This document shows positions 50,710-58,854 of a stretch of 64,000 nt of DNA, piece after piece (positions within the stretch are counted from its first letter, which is position 1; each line of letters opens with the position of its first letter). A program made the position numbers and the translations under genes. Source of the stretch: Thioclava sp. JE_KL1 (GTDB taxonomy: Bacteria; Pseudomonadota; Alphaproteobacteria; Rhodobacterales; Rhodobacteraceae). The stretch spans positions 62,001 through 126,000 of the forward strand of contig NZ_WBJS01000006.1 in the NCBI RefSeq assembly GCF_009296265.1, in the 5' to 3' direction. The notes below the pieces were generated by a model, which saw only the letters and a program-made list of their open reading frames with translations, did no database searches and was not told the origin of the DNA.

Positions 50710-51411
50710 TCACTCAGGGATGTCTTGCAGCAACGCTTGGCGCGAGTCCGAGGCGAATTCGCGCCGCCACAGCATCCCCGTCGTGAACAGCGTCGCCGCA
50801 ATGAGCGCATAGGGCCCCAGCAGCCACGCCAGCGTCGCCAGCGCGAAATAGACCGAGCGCAGCCCGCGATTGAAGCTTTTCGCGGCGTTGATGTTCACCT
50901 GCGCCGCCTGCTCGGCGCGCGGATAGGCCAGCGGGTCGTCGGGCTCGTTGGGCACCGCCGCCATCGCGATCGCGGCATAGGAAAACAGCCGGTGCGACCA
51001 GACGAATTTCAAAAACGCGTTCGCGCCGAACAGGACGGCGGTCAGGATGCGCGCCTCCCACAGCAGATCGGGGCCGCGCGCGATGTCGAAATCATCGGCG
51101 AGATTCGCAAGCGGCTGCGGATTCGCGATCAGCGCCAGCCCGGCGCCGATGGCGATCAGCGAGGAGGAGGCGAAGAAGGTCGTCGATTGCCGCAGCCCGT
51201 CCACCATCGCCGAATCGAAGATCCGCGGCTGGCGCGTCACAAGCTGGCGCATCCATTCGCGACGGTAATTCTCCATCAGTTTGCCCATCGAGGGGCGGGC
51301 GGCACTCGGATGCTCGGTCGTCCAGCCGATCACCATCCAGCAGGCGACCAGAAGGGCAAGCGCCGCGAGGTCGAGCGGCCCCAGTGGGCCGATATGAAAC
51401 GTCGTCATCAT
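50710..51411 (-). CDS. DUF599 domain membrane protein
   Basis: Integral membrane protein of 233 residues in the DUF599 family, function unknown. It has about four hydrophobic helices (PLDLAALALLVACWMVIGW, TFFASSSLIAIGAGLALIAN, ILTAVLFGANAFLKFVWSHR, FALATLAWLLGPYALIAATL). The family-type motif NYRREWMRQLVTRQPRI is in the first loop and AAKSFNRGLRSVYFALA near the end. It is 78 bp upstream of recJ and divergent from glcD. No mechanism is known. Confidence 0.87.
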   Translation of the reverse strand: MMTTFHIGPLGPLDLAALALLVACWMVIGWTTEHPSAARPSMGKLMENYRREWMRQLVTRQPRIFDSAMVDGLRQSTTFFASSSLIAIGAGLALIANPQPLANLADDFDIARGPDLLWEARILTAVLFGANAFLKFVWSHRLFSYAAIAMAAVPNEPDDPLAYPRAEQAAQVNINAAKSFNRGLRSVYFALATLAWLLGPYALIAATLFTTGMLWRREFASDSRQALLQDIPE

Positions 51412-51455
51412 ATCGACAGTTAGCGCGATGCGGCTTCTCTTGTCACCGGGGCTTA

Positions 51456-51476
51456 TTGGTTATATTTTCTGACCAA
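51456..51476. promoter_or_regulatory. Interrupted dyad TTGGT-N11-ACCAA upstream of glcD
   Basis: A perfect five-bp inverted repeat spaced by 11 bp lies 16 bp before the glcD start. TTGGT/ACCAA half-sites are used by FadR-type GntR regulators such as GlcC and LldR, though usually with a shorter spacer. No such regulator gene is within the window. Confidence 0.45.
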
Positions 51477-51492
51477 CCGGGAGGAGTTTGCC

Positions 51493-52926
51493 ATGGAAAT
51501 GCCCAAGCCGAAGGAGGATCTGCTGGCGCGCAAGCCGCAGATCATTGCCCGCCTGCGCGAGGTTCTGCCTGCGGATGCGGTGATCGACGACCCCAGCGAG
51601 ACGCGTGCTTATGAGTGCGATGCGCTTTCGGCCTATCGCTGTCAGCCTTTGGGCGTGGTGCTGCCGCGCTCGACGGCGGAGGTCGCGGCGGCGCTGAAGG
51701 CCTGCCACGAGCTGGGCGTGCCGGTAGTGCCGCGCGGCGCGGGCACCTCGCTTGCGGGCGGGTCGATGCCGCAGGCGGATTCGGTGGTGCTGGGCCTCGC
51801 GCGGATGAATGCCGTTCTGGAGACCGATTACACCAACCGTTTCATTCGGGTCGAGGCGGGGCGCACGAACCTCTCGGTGACCGGCGCGGTGGAAAGCGAC
51901 GGCTGGTTTTATGCGCCCGATCCGTCCTCGCAACTGGCCTGCGCGATCTCGGGCAATATCGCGATGAATTCCGGTGGCGCGCATTGCCTGAAATACGGGG
52001 TGACCACGAATAACCTCCTTGGCGTGACGCTGGTCACGATGGAGGGCGAGGTGGTCGAGATCGGCGGGCCGTATCTTGACGCTGGCGGGCTCGATCTTCT
52101 GGGGCTGATCTGCGGCTCGGAGGGGCAGTTGGGCGTCGTGACCGAGGCTACGCTGAAGATCCTGCCCAAGCCCGAAGGCGCGCGCCCCGTGCTGATCGGG
52201 TTCAACTCCAACGAAGTCGCGGGGGCCTGCGTAGCCGATATCATCAAGGCGGGCATCCTGCCGGTCGCGATCGAGTTCATGGACCGGCCCTGCATCGTCG
52301 CGACCGAGGCCTTCTGTCATGCGGGTTATCCCGATTGCGAGGCGCTGCTGATCGTTGAATGCGAGGGCAGCCCGGCCGAGATCGACGAGCAGATCGGCAT
52401 GATCCGCCAGATCGCGACCCGTCACGAGCCGGTCGAGTTCCGCGAGGCGCAATCGGCCGATGAGGCCGCGCGGATCTGGCTGGGCCGGAAATCCGCTTTC
52501 GGCGCGATGGGGCAGATCAACGATTACATGTGCCTCGACGGGACGATCCCGGTCTCGGAACTGCCCTTCGTGCTGCGCCGGATCGGCGAGCTGTCGAAGG
52601 ATTACGGGCTGGACGTCGCGAATGTCTTCCATGCGGGCGACGGCAATATGCACCCGCTGATCCTGTATAATGCCAACGAGCCGGGTCAGCAGGAGCAATG
52701 CGAAAAGCTGGGCGCGGAGATCCTGAAGCTTTGCGTCGAGGCGGGCGGCTGCCTGACCGGTGAGCATGGCGTGGGCATCGAGAAGCGCGATCTGATGGAT
52801 GTGCAGTTCGAGCCCGCCGATCTGGAGGCGCAGATGCGGGTGAAGGACGTGTTCGATCCGAAATGGCTTTTGAACCCGGCGAAGGTGTTTCCGCTGGGCG
52901 CGAGCGCGAGCCGCCGTGCGAGCTGA
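51493..52926 (+). CDS. glcD: Glycolate oxidase FAD-binding subunit GlcD
   Basis: FAD-linked subunit of the glycolate/D-lactate oxidising complex that makes glyoxylate and passes electrons to the quinone pool. The 477-residue protein has the PCMH-type FAD-binding domain (PVVPRGAGTSLAGGSMPQADS, GRTNLSVTGAVESDGWFYAP, SGNIAMNSGGAHCLKYG). It also has the C-terminal domain with DVANVFHAGDGNMHPLILYN and CLTGEHGVGIEKRD. GGGAGGAG precedes the ATG. The three genes glcD-glcE-glcF follow in order, all needed for activity in E. coli. Confidence 0.95.
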   Translation: MEMPKPKEDLLARKPQIIARLREVLPADAVIDDPSETRAYECDALSAYRCQPLGVVLPRSTAEVAAALKACHELGVPVVPRGAGTSLAGGSMPQADSVVLGLARMNAVLETDYTNRFIRVEAGRTNLSVTGAVESDGWFYAPDPSSQLACAISGNIAMNSGGAHCLKYGVTTNNLLGVTLVTMEGEVVEIGGPYLDAGGLDLLGLICGSEGQLGVVTEATLKILPKPEGARPVLIGFNSNEVAGACVADIIKAGILPVAIEFMDRPCIVATEAFCHAGYPDCEALLIVECEGSPAEIDEQIGMIRQIATRHEPVEFREAQSADEAARIWLGRKSAFGAMGQINDYMCLDGTIPVSELPFVLRRIGELSKDYGLDVANVFHAGDGNMHPLILYNANEPGQQEQCEKLGAEILKLCVEAGGCLTGEHGVGIEKRDLMDVQFEPADLEAQMRVKDVFDPKWLLNPAKVFPLGASASRRAS

Positions 52927-52948
52927 CGGCGCGAGCTGAGGGCCGGGA

Positions 52949-53005
52949 GGGGCGCTGCCCCGCTCGCTGACGCGAGCCCCCGGGATATTTTTGCCAAGAG
53001 GAAGG
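52949..53005 (+). repeat. Dispersed intergenic repeat, copy 2
   Basis: GGGGCGCTGCCCC hairpin, GCTCGCTGACGCGAGC hairpin, then CCCCCGGGATATTT and GCCAAGAGGAAGG: the same order of elements as the minus strand at 3068-3125. Here its end, AGGAAGG, also provides the ribosome-binding sequence of glcE (ATG at 53014). Confidence 0.7.
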
Positions 53006-53013
53006 CAGATTTT

Positions 53014-54093
53014 ATGAGAGTTGAGAGCGAGGCGCAGCTGGCCGAGGCCGTCCGGGATGCGGGTGGCGCGCTGGCGGTGCGCGGAGGCGGTACGCGGCCT
53101 GTGGGCCGGTGTCTGGGAGAGCCGCTGGAAGTCGGGATTTCGGGCATCACGCTCTACGAGCCGGGCGCGCTGACGCTGGTCGTGGGCGCGGGGACGCCTC
53201 TGGCCGAAGTCGAGGCGGCGATTGCCGCCGAAGGCCAGCGCCTGCCTTTCGAGCCTGCGAATTGGGGGCCGGTTCTGGGTGCCCCGGGCACGAGCACCGT
53301 GGGCGGTGTCGTGGCCGCCAATGTCTCGGGGCCGCGTCGGGTGCAGGCCGGGGCCTGTCGCGACAGCCTGATCGGGACGCGTTTCGTCGATGGGCGCGGG
53401 CAGATCGTGAAGAACGGTGGCCGGGTGATGAAGAACGTCACCGGCTACGATCTGGTGAAGCTGATGGCCGGAAGTTGGGGCACGCTCGGGGTGATGAGCG
53501 AGGTGGCCTTCAAGCTGCTGCCTGCCGCGCCGTCTCAGGCGACGGTTGTGATCGACTTGCCCGCAGGGGCCGCGCAGGTGGCTCTGGCGGCGGGTTTGGG
53601 CTCGCCCTTCGACGTGTCCGGCGCGGGCTGGTTGCCCGGTGTCGGCGCGGTGGTGCGGGTCGAGGGGCTGGCCGAATCCGTCGCCTACCGGGCGGAGCAG
53701 TTGCGCAAGCTGATGGAGCCATTCGGCCCGGTGCAGGTCGAGGAAGAGGGCTCGGCCGCGATCTGGGCCAGCCTGCGCGATCTGGAGCCGTTCATCGGCA
53801 AGGAGGGCGATCTGTGGCGGCTCTCGGTGAAGCCTTCGGAGGCCTCTGACATCGTGGCAAGGCTCGGCGGCGAGGTGCTGCTCGACTGGGGTGGCGGGCT
53901 GATCTGGGCGCTTCTGCCCGAAGGCAGCGACGCCCGTGCGTTGGCCTCGCCCTATACCGGCCACGCGACCTGCATGCGCGGCGCGGCGGGCGTGACCTTC
54001 GAGCCCGAACCCGCGCCGATCGCCACGCTGACCACCGCGCTGCGGGCGCAATTCGACCCCAAAGGTATTCTGAACCCCGGAAGGATGGGCTGA
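53014..54093 (+). CDS. glcE: Glycolate oxidase subunit GlcE
   Basis: Second FAD-binding subunit (359 residues) of glycolate oxidase. It shows a shortened FAD domain: RGGGTRPVGRCLGEPLEVG, LTLVVGAGTPLAEVEAAIA, GTSTVGGVVAANVSGPRR, DSLIGTRFVDGRGQIVKNGGRV and NVTGYDLVKLMAGSWGTLG. The short C-terminal FDPKGILNPGRMG is typical. Its ribosome site (AGGAAGG) is part of a dispersed repeat. It overlaps glcF by one base, so translation is coupled. Confidence 0.93.
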   Translation: MRVESEAQLAEAVRDAGGALAVRGGGTRPVGRCLGEPLEVGISGITLYEPGALTLVVGAGTPLAEVEAAIAAEGQRLPFEPANWGPVLGAPGTSTVGGVVAANVSGPRRVQAGACRDSLIGTRFVDGRGQIVKNGGRVMKNVTGYDLVKLMAGSWGTLGVMSEVAFKLLPAAPSQATVVIDLPAGAAQVALAAGLGSPFDVSGAGWLPGVGAVVRVEGLAESVAYRAEQLRKLMEPFGPVQVEEEGSAAIWASLRDLEPFIGKEGDLWRLSVKPSEASDIVARLGGEVLLDWGGGLIWALLPEGSDARALASPYTGHATCMRGAAGVTFEPEPAPIATLTTALRAQFDPKGILNPGRMG

Positions 54094-55370
54094 TGCAGAC
54101 GAATTTTTCGCCCGAACAGCTGAAGGATCCCGGCGTCGCGCGCTCCAACGAGATCCTGCGCGCCTGCGTCCATTGCGGGTTTTGCACGGCGACCTGCCCC
54201 TCCTATCAGGTGCTGGGCGACGAGTTGGACAGCCCGCGCGGGCGCATCTACCTGATCAAGGACATGCTGGAGAATGACCGGCCTGCGGATGAGAAGACGG
54301 TCAAGCATCTCGACCGCTGCCTGAGCTGCCTCGCCTGCATGACGACCTGCCCCTCGGGCGTGCATTACATGCATCTGATCGACCACGCGCGCGCCCATGT
54401 CGAGAAGACCTACAAGCGGCCAATGATGGACCGGCTGCTGCGCTGGACGCTGGCGAAGATCGTGCCCTATCCGGGGCGCTTCCGTCTGGCGATGGGTGGG
54501 GCGAAACTGGCAAAACCCTTCGCAGGGCTGCTGCCGGACAAGCGGCTGCGCGCGATGGTGGGCATGGCGCCCAAGACCATCCCGCCGGTCAGCCGCAATG
54601 ACGATGCGCAGGTCTTCGCCCCGATGGGCGAGAAGAAATACCGCGTTGCGCTGCAGATCGGCTGCGCGCAGCGGGCGCTCAACACCGATATCAACGACGC
54701 GACGATCCGGCTGCTGCGGCGGCTGGGCTGCGAAGTGGTGATCCCGAAGAAACTGGGCTGCTGCGGGGCGCTTTCGCATCACATGGGACGCGAGGACGAG
54801 AGCCATTCGCAGGCCGCGCGTAACATCCGTGCCTATCTGAGCGAGGGCAATCTGGATGCGGTGATCATCAACACCTCGGGCTGCGGCACCACGGTGAAGG
54901 ATTACGGGCATATCTTCCGCAACGACCCGATGGCCGAGGAGGCCGCAAAGGTTGCAGGTCTGGCCTGTGACGTGTCGGAATTCCTCGTGAAGATCGGTCT
55001 GCCTGAGGGCCAGGGCGGGATGCGTGTCGCCTATCACGCGGCGTGTTCGCTCCAGCATGGCCAGCAGATCAAATCCGCGCCGAAGGACCTGCTGAAACAA
55101 GCCGGGTTCGAGGTGGTCGAGCCTGCCGACAGCCATCTGTGCTGCGGCTCGGCCGGCACCTACAACCTGCTGCAGCCGGAGATTTCCGACGAGCTGAAGA
55201 AGCGCAAGGTGGCGACGCTCGAGGCGAAGCAGCCCGAGGTGATCGCGGCAGGTAATATCGGCTGCATGGTGCAGATCGGTGGCGGCACCGAGGTGCCCGT
55301 TGTCCACACTGTCGAACTTTTGGACTGGGCTACGGGCGGGCCGAAGCCGCCAGCGCTTGCGCAGGCCTGA
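54093..55370 (+). CDS. glcF: Glycolate oxidase iron-sulfur subunit GlcF
   Basis: Iron-sulfur subunit (425 residues) that passes electrons from the GlcD/GlcE flavins to the membrane. Two 4Fe-4S ferredoxin motifs are present: CVHCGFCTATCPSY (about 27-40) and CLSCLACMTTCPSG (about 77-90). Two CCG domains (LGCCGALSHHMG and SHLCCGSAGTYNLL) follow, the mark of the GlcF/LutA/HdrD family. The start overlaps the glcE stop (TGATG). It is the last gene of glcDEF. A weak stem-loop (CGGGGCG/CGCCCCG, 15-base loop) at 55394-55422 lies just downstream. Confidence 0.95.
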   Translation: MQTNFSPEQLKDPGVARSNEILRACVHCGFCTATCPSYQVLGDELDSPRGRIYLIKDMLENDRPADEKTVKHLDRCLSCLACMTTCPSGVHYMHLIDHARAHVEKTYKRPMMDRLLRWTLAKIVPYPGRFRLAMGGAKLAKPFAGLLPDKRLRAMVGMAPKTIPPVSRNDDAQVFAPMGEKKYRVALQIGCAQRALNTDINDATIRLLRRLGCEVVIPKKLGCCGALSHHMGREDESHSQAARNIRAYLSEGNLDAVIINTSGCGTTVKDYGHIFRNDPMAEEAAKVAGLACDVSEFLVKIGLPEGQGGMRVAYHAACSLQHGQQIKSAPKDLLKQAGFEVVEPADSHLCCGSAGTYNLLQPEISDELKKRKVATLEAKQPEVIAAGNIGCMVQIGGGTEVPVVHTVELLDWATGGPKPPALAQA

Positions 55371-55439
55371 TCCACGCCACAATCTGGCCGCATCGGGGCG
55401 CTACGCAAGATCAAACGCCCCGCAATCTTCGGAGCCCCG

Positions 55440-56237
55440 ATGCGCCTTCTTGCTTTCGCTCTTGCCTGTCTGACCGCGCTGCCTGTGCTGGCGCGGGCCG
55501 AGACGATCACCCATGCGACGCCCTTGCGCGCGCTGGAGACCGGCGACGATACGCGCGGCTGGCAGGCGGTGGGGCGGCTCGATCTGGGCCATGGCAGCTT
55601 TTGCACGGGCACGCTGATCGCGCCTGATCTGGTGCTGACGGCGGGGCATTGCCTCTATGACAAGCGCAGCGGCGCGCTGATCGATGCGCGCGAAATCGAG
55701 TTTCGCGCGGGCTGGCGCAACGGGCGCGCCGAGGCCTATCGCAAGGTGTCGCGCGCGGTGCTGCATCCCTCCTATCACTACGGTGGGCCGGTCGGCGTGA
55801 AGCGTTCGGAATTCGATCTGGCGCTGATCAAGCTCGCCCAGCCGATCCGCCTGCCGCAGCTTCAGCCCTTTGAGGTGTCGCGCAGCGCGCCCTATCGCGG
55901 CGAGGAAGTGGGCGTTCTGTCCTATGCGCAGGGCCGCTCGGAGGCGCCGTCGCTGCAACGCGATTGCTCGGTGCTGGAACGTGCAGGCGCGACGGTGGTG
56001 ATGAGCTGCTCGGCCGATTTCGGGGCCTCGGGCTCGCCGGTCTTCAGCTTTGCCAATGGTCGCCCCGAGATCGTCTCGGTGGTCTCCGCCAAGGCCCAGA
56101 TGGGCGCGCGCCCGGTCTCGATCGGGGCGCTGGCCAATGGGGTCGCCGATCTGCGGCAGGCTATCGAGAGCCGTGACAACGTCGCCACCACCCGCGAAAT
56201 TCGCGCGGGCGGGGCAAAATTCATCAAGGCGAAGTAA
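55440..56237 (+). CDS. Secreted trypsin-like serine protease 1
   Basis: Exported S1-family protease of 265 residues. It has a signal peptide (LLAFALACLTALPVLARA) and the full catalytic triad: His70 in LTAGHCLYD, Asp126 in EFDLALIKL and Ser197 in FGASGSPVFS (GxSGxP). No large pro-region or C-terminal domain is visible, and the protein is compact. It is five bp upstream of a paralogue with triad residues at equivalent positions, so the two were produced by tandem duplication. The role of the pair in the periplasm or outside is unknown. Confidence 0.9.
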   Translation: MRLLAFALACLTALPVLARAETITHATPLRALETGDDTRGWQAVGRLDLGHGSFCTGTLIAPDLVLTAGHCLYDKRSGALIDAREIEFRAGWRNGRAEAYRKVSRAVLHPSYHYGGPVGVKRSEFDLALIKLAQPIRLPQLQPFEVSRSAPYRGEEVGVLSYAQGRSEAPSLQRDCSVLERAGATVVMSCSADFGASGSPVFSFANGRPEIVSVVSAKAQMGARPVSIGALANGVADLRQAIESRDNVATTREIRAGGAKFIKAK

Positions 56238-56242
56238 GCGCG

Positions 56243-57124
56243 ATGGGCATTCGGCGGATCATCGTGGGAGTTGTGGCTCTGGCTTTGCTGGGCGGCATGG
56301 GCGAGGCGCAGGAGGCGCGCAATTCCGCGCTCGACCGGCTGTCGCAGCGTGCAGATCTCTTCGGCTGGGAGGCCGTGGGCAAGGTCACCATCGGCGCTGA
56401 CGGCTACTGCACCGGCGTTCTGATCGCACCCGATCTGGTACTTACGGCGGGCCATTGCATCTTCGACCGACGCGCCAAAGGTCCGCGCGACCCCGCGACG
56501 CTTGGCTTTGCCGCAGCCCAAACCGACGGGGCGGAGATCGCCGCGCGCCCGGTCGCCGCGATGGTCGCCGATCCGGAATATAACCCGTTCGTGCCGCTCT
56601 CGGTGGACACCGTGCGCCATGACGTCGCCCTTCTGCAGCTTTCCGCGCCGATCCCGACCTCTGTCGCGGCGCCCTTCCGCGTGGGGGCGGTGCCTGCCGC
56701 GGGGGGCGAGGTGTCGGTCGTATCTTACGCGCAGGGCCGGGCCGATGCGCTGTCCTGGCAAAAGGCGTGCCGCGTGTTCGGGCAGGCCAAGGGGTTGATC
56801 GGGTTCGATTGCGATGTCGATCACGGCTCTTCGGGCGCGCCGGTTTTCGACCGCTCGGGGCTGGCGGCAGGCGGGCGGGCGCAGATCGTGTCGCTGGTCT
56901 CCTCGGGCTCGCGCAAGAATGGCGTCTCGCGCGCCTATGGGATGGAATTGCCCGCGATCGTCGCGCAGCTGAAATCCGCGCTGCGCTCGGGGCGGGGCGT
57001 GATCCGCGCCGTATCCCCCAGCGCTTTCGCCGCGCCGCAAATCCGCCGCACGGAGCCCGCGCAGGGCCAGCCGCGCATCCTGTCTGGCGGGGGCGCAACC
57101 GGGGCGAAATTCCTGCGTCCCTAA
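56243..57124 (+). CDS. Secreted trypsin-like serine protease 2
   Basis: Paralogue of the preceding gene (293 residues). It has a short signal peptide (IIVGVVALALLGGMGEAQ) and the triad His71 (LTAGHCIFD), Asp127 (RHDVALLQL) and Ser197 (HGSSGAPVF). Its spacing of triad residues is almost identical to that of protease 1 (Ser197 in both), but overall sequence has diverged (for example GFDCDVDHGSSGAPVF against MSCSADFGASGSPVF), so they probably cleave different substrates. A C-terminal extension (residues about 250-293) is absent in protease 1. It is followed by the heat-shock region. Confidence 0.9.
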   Translation: MGIRRIIVGVVALALLGGMGEAQEARNSALDRLSQRADLFGWEAVGKVTIGADGYCTGVLIAPDLVLTAGHCIFDRRAKGPRDPATLGFAAAQTDGAEIAARPVAAMVADPEYNPFVPLSVDTVRHDVALLQLSAPIPTSVAAPFRVGAVPAAGGEVSVVSYAQGRADALSWQKACRVFGQAKGLIGFDCDVDHGSSGAPVFDRSGLAAGGRAQIVSLVSSGSRKNGVSRAYGMELPAIVAQLKSALRSGRGVIRAVSPSAFAAPQIRRTEPAQGQPRILSGGGATGAKFLRP

Positions 57125-57149
57125 GGGCTTGGCCCGAAGCGGCGTACCT

Positions 57150-57180
57150 CTTGAAACGTCGCGAGAGATTTCCCAAATTT
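57150..57180 (+). promoter_or_regulatory. Sigma-32 (RpoH)-type promoter of hsp20
   Basis: CTTGAAAC (57150-57157) and CCCAAATTT (57172-57180) match the CTTGAA and CCC-AT-rich boxes of sigma-32 promoters with a normal spacer. Predicted transcription begins about 90 bp before the Hsp20 start, leaving room for the structured leader. Confidence 0.65.
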
Positions 57181-57221
57181 ATGAGTGCCGGAATGCCTGA
57201 TGAGGGTTCTGGCGCTTAACT

Positions 57222-57277
57222 GCCCGGCCCCGGAAAGGGGCGGGTCTCATAACCATCGCTCAAGAGAGGATGATGAT
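57222..57277 (+). promoter_or_regulatory. ROSE-like RNA thermometer in the hsp20 leader
   Basis: The leader ends with a hairpin in which A55-U56-C57-(G58)-C59-U60-C61 pairs with G66-A67-G68-G69-A70-U71 around loop AAGA. One bulged G (G58) is left opposite the pairing, and the Shine-Dalgarno GAGAGGA is occluded. UCGCU matches the U(U/C)GCU signature of ROSE elements. A second, more stable hairpin (CCC-(G)-GCCCC/GGGGC-GGG, 57223-57244) lies before it, as in typical ROSE leaders. Melting at heat-shock temperature would free the ribosome site. Confidence 0.7.
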
Positions 57278-57742
57278 ATGCGAAACTTTGATCTTTCGCC
57301 CCTTTACCGCGCCACCGTGGGCTTCGACCGCGTGGCTGACATGATGGACCGTGCGCTGACCAGCGATCTCGCCCAGCCGACCTATCCGCCCTACAATATC
57401 GAGAAGACCGACGAGAATGCCTATCGCATCTCGATCGCCGTCGCAGGTTTCGGGTCGGACGAGCTGACTGTCGAGCTAAAAGACGGCGCGCTGATCGTGA
57501 CCGGTCGCAAGGCCGAAGACGATTCCGGCCGCACCTACCTGCATCGTGGCATCGCGACCCGCGCTTTCGAGCGCCGCTTCGCGCTGGCCGATCATGTGAA
57601 GGTCACCGGGGCCACCCATGAAGACGGGATGCTCCACCTCGATCTCGTCCGCGAAGTGCCCGAGGCGCTGAAGCCGCGCCGGATCGAGATTGCAGGCCCG
57701 ACGAAGTCGGAGGTCAAGCAGGTCGAGACGGTCGACGCCTGA
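57278..57742 (+). CDS. Small heat-shock protein Hsp20/IbpA family
   Basis: ATP-independent holdase of 154 residues. It starts MRNFDLSPLYRATVGFDRVA, the N-terminal segment typical of IbpA-like sHsps of alphaproteobacteria. The alpha-crystallin domain follows: YPPYNIEKTDENAYRISIAV, ELTVELKDGALIVTGRK, HRGIATRAFERRFALADHVK, then the C-terminal LKPRRIEIA with an IxI-like tail. The ATG at 57278 follows GAGAGGA, which the upstream RNA hairpin can mask. It is a single gene with a strong terminator. Confidence 0.93.
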   Translation: MRNFDLSPLYRATVGFDRVADMMDRALTSDLAQPTYPPYNIEKTDENAYRISIAVAGFGSDELTVELKDGALIVTGRKAEDDSGRTYLHRGIATRAFERRFALADHVKVTGATHEDGMLHLDLVREVPEALKPRRIEIAGPTKSEVKQVETVDA

Positions 57743-57769
57743 GGCATCTACCATCGGTGAAAATGACGG

Positions 57770-57798
57770 GCGCGGGGGGATCACCTCCCGCGCTTTTT
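57770..57798 (+). terminator. Rho-independent terminator after hsp20
   Basis: GCGCGGG-GGG pairs with CCT-CCCGCGC (ten bp, one G-T, four-base loop) directly followed by five T residues. Confidence 0.92.
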
Positions 57799-57811
57799 GC
57801 TATGCGAGAGC

Positions 57812-58276
57812 TTACGGCGGGGTGAGATCGCTGCCGCCGCGCTGGAACACCATCACATGATCGCCGCTGCCGGTGAAGGTGACCGCCGCGCCTTCGACCT
57901 GCGCCTGCGTCATGTCGAAGAACAGCTGCGCGAGGCCCGCATCGGCCTTGAACTCTGGCGTCTCCTGCTCGCAGGCGAATGTGGGCGAGGCCGAGGTCGG
58001 CCGGATGCCAAGCGCGGGGTAGGGGGCGAACATCACCCCGGTCACGCAGAGGCAATGCCCGCAGACGGCGAAGCGCGAATTATCTCCGATATAGAAGCGG
58101 ATCGCCCGCGCGGGCGCTTTGCCGTCCACCATGGCGAGGTCATAGGCGCGCAGGGTCTCCACCTTCGAGGCGAGCGTCTGGGCGTCCGAGGTGCCGCTCG
58201 GCATACAGGCCGCAAGCGCGGCTGCGAGCCCGAGAGTTGCAACGCGCGCGGCAATCTTCTTCGAAAGATCGAACAT
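57812..58276 (-). CDS. META-domain-like lipoprotein
   Basis: Predicted lipoprotein of 154 residues. A signal peptide with lipobox (LGLAAALAAC) is followed by a small globular domain: ARAIRFYIGDNSRFAVCGHC, YPALGIRPTSASPTFACEQE and AVTFTGSGDHVMVFQRGG. The Cys-containing core and the ACE..E-type segment resemble the META/HslJ fold (heat-inducible outer-membrane lipoproteins), but similarity is weak by eye. It converges on hsp20 with a terminator between. The function is unknown. Confidence 0.65.
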   Translation of the reverse strand: MFDLSKKIAARVATLGLAAALAACMPSGTSDAQTLASKVETLRAYDLAMVDGKAPARAIRFYIGDNSRFAVCGHCLCVTGVMFAPYPALGIRPTSASPTFACEQETPEFKADAGLAQLFFDMTQAQVEGAAVTFTGSGDHVMVFQRGGSDLTPP

Positions 58277-58363
58277 GGTCTTGGTCCGTTACTGGCGACT
58301 TCCAGCAGGATGCGCGAACCTTAGTTCGATGCGCATTGATCCGGCGCAAGGACCTTGGGGACC

Positions 58364-58705
58364 TCAGTCGGCGACCATCGAGCCGATTAGAGCGATCTCT
58401 TCGCTGCCCGCCTCGCGGGCTTTCTCCTCCAACCGGCGATAGGCTGCGAGGACCGCTTCGCCCTCGGGCGTCAGCGACGCGCCGCCGCCCTTCGCCCCGC
58501 CGCGCGCGCGATCCACCAGCGGCGACTTGAAACCGGCATTCATCTCTTCGACCAGCGACCATGCACGTTTGTAGCTCATTTTCATCGCGCGCCCCGCCGC
58601 GGAGATCGAGCCGTGTTCGGCGATTTCTTCCAGCAGCCGCACCTTGCCGGGGCCCAGCATCGCCTTGTCGAAATAGAGGCGCATCATCAGGCGGGTCAGT
58701 TCCAT
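58364..58705 (-). CDS. ModE-type winged-helix regulator, DNA-binding domain only
   Basis: Short transcription factor of 113 residues. It matches the N-terminal DNA-binding domain of ModE: LGPGKVRLLEEIAEHGSISA, AAGRAMKMSYKRAWSLVEEMN, then SPLVDRARGGAKGGGASLTPEG. The C-terminal molybdate-binding (Mop) domains of full ModE are absent, so it is a one-domain form, often annotated as a LysR-like ModE-family protein. It is divergent from the CynX/NimT-type transporter gene, which is 149 bp away, and may regulate it. No molybdate genes occur within the window. Confidence 0.85.
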   Translation of the reverse strand: MELTRLMMRLYFDKAMLGPGKVRLLEEIAEHGSISAAGRAMKMSYKRAWSLVEEMNAGFKSPLVDRARGGAKGGGASLTPEGEAVLAAYRRLEEKAREAGSEEIALIGSMVAD

Positions 58706-58854
58706 TCGGGCATCCCTCGCACTCGTCCGTCATGCGCCCTTATCCTGATCCTGTGCCGGGGCCAAGACAAGGGGCGGGCGCGCGAATGCACTCGGTCATG
58801 TGCTCTTGCCATTGCCCGCGCCTTGGGCGAGCGTGCGCGCGAAGGAGCCCCCGC

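Noticed and set aside
51460-54051. Open frame of 863 codons antisense to glcD and glcE
   Set aside because: It lies opposite two clear flavoprotein genes and has no recognisable domain or ribosome site.
58364-58705. Truncated pseudogene of full-length ModE
   Set aside because: The frame is intact, starts and stops cleanly, and one-domain ModE-type regulators are common, so decay is not implied.
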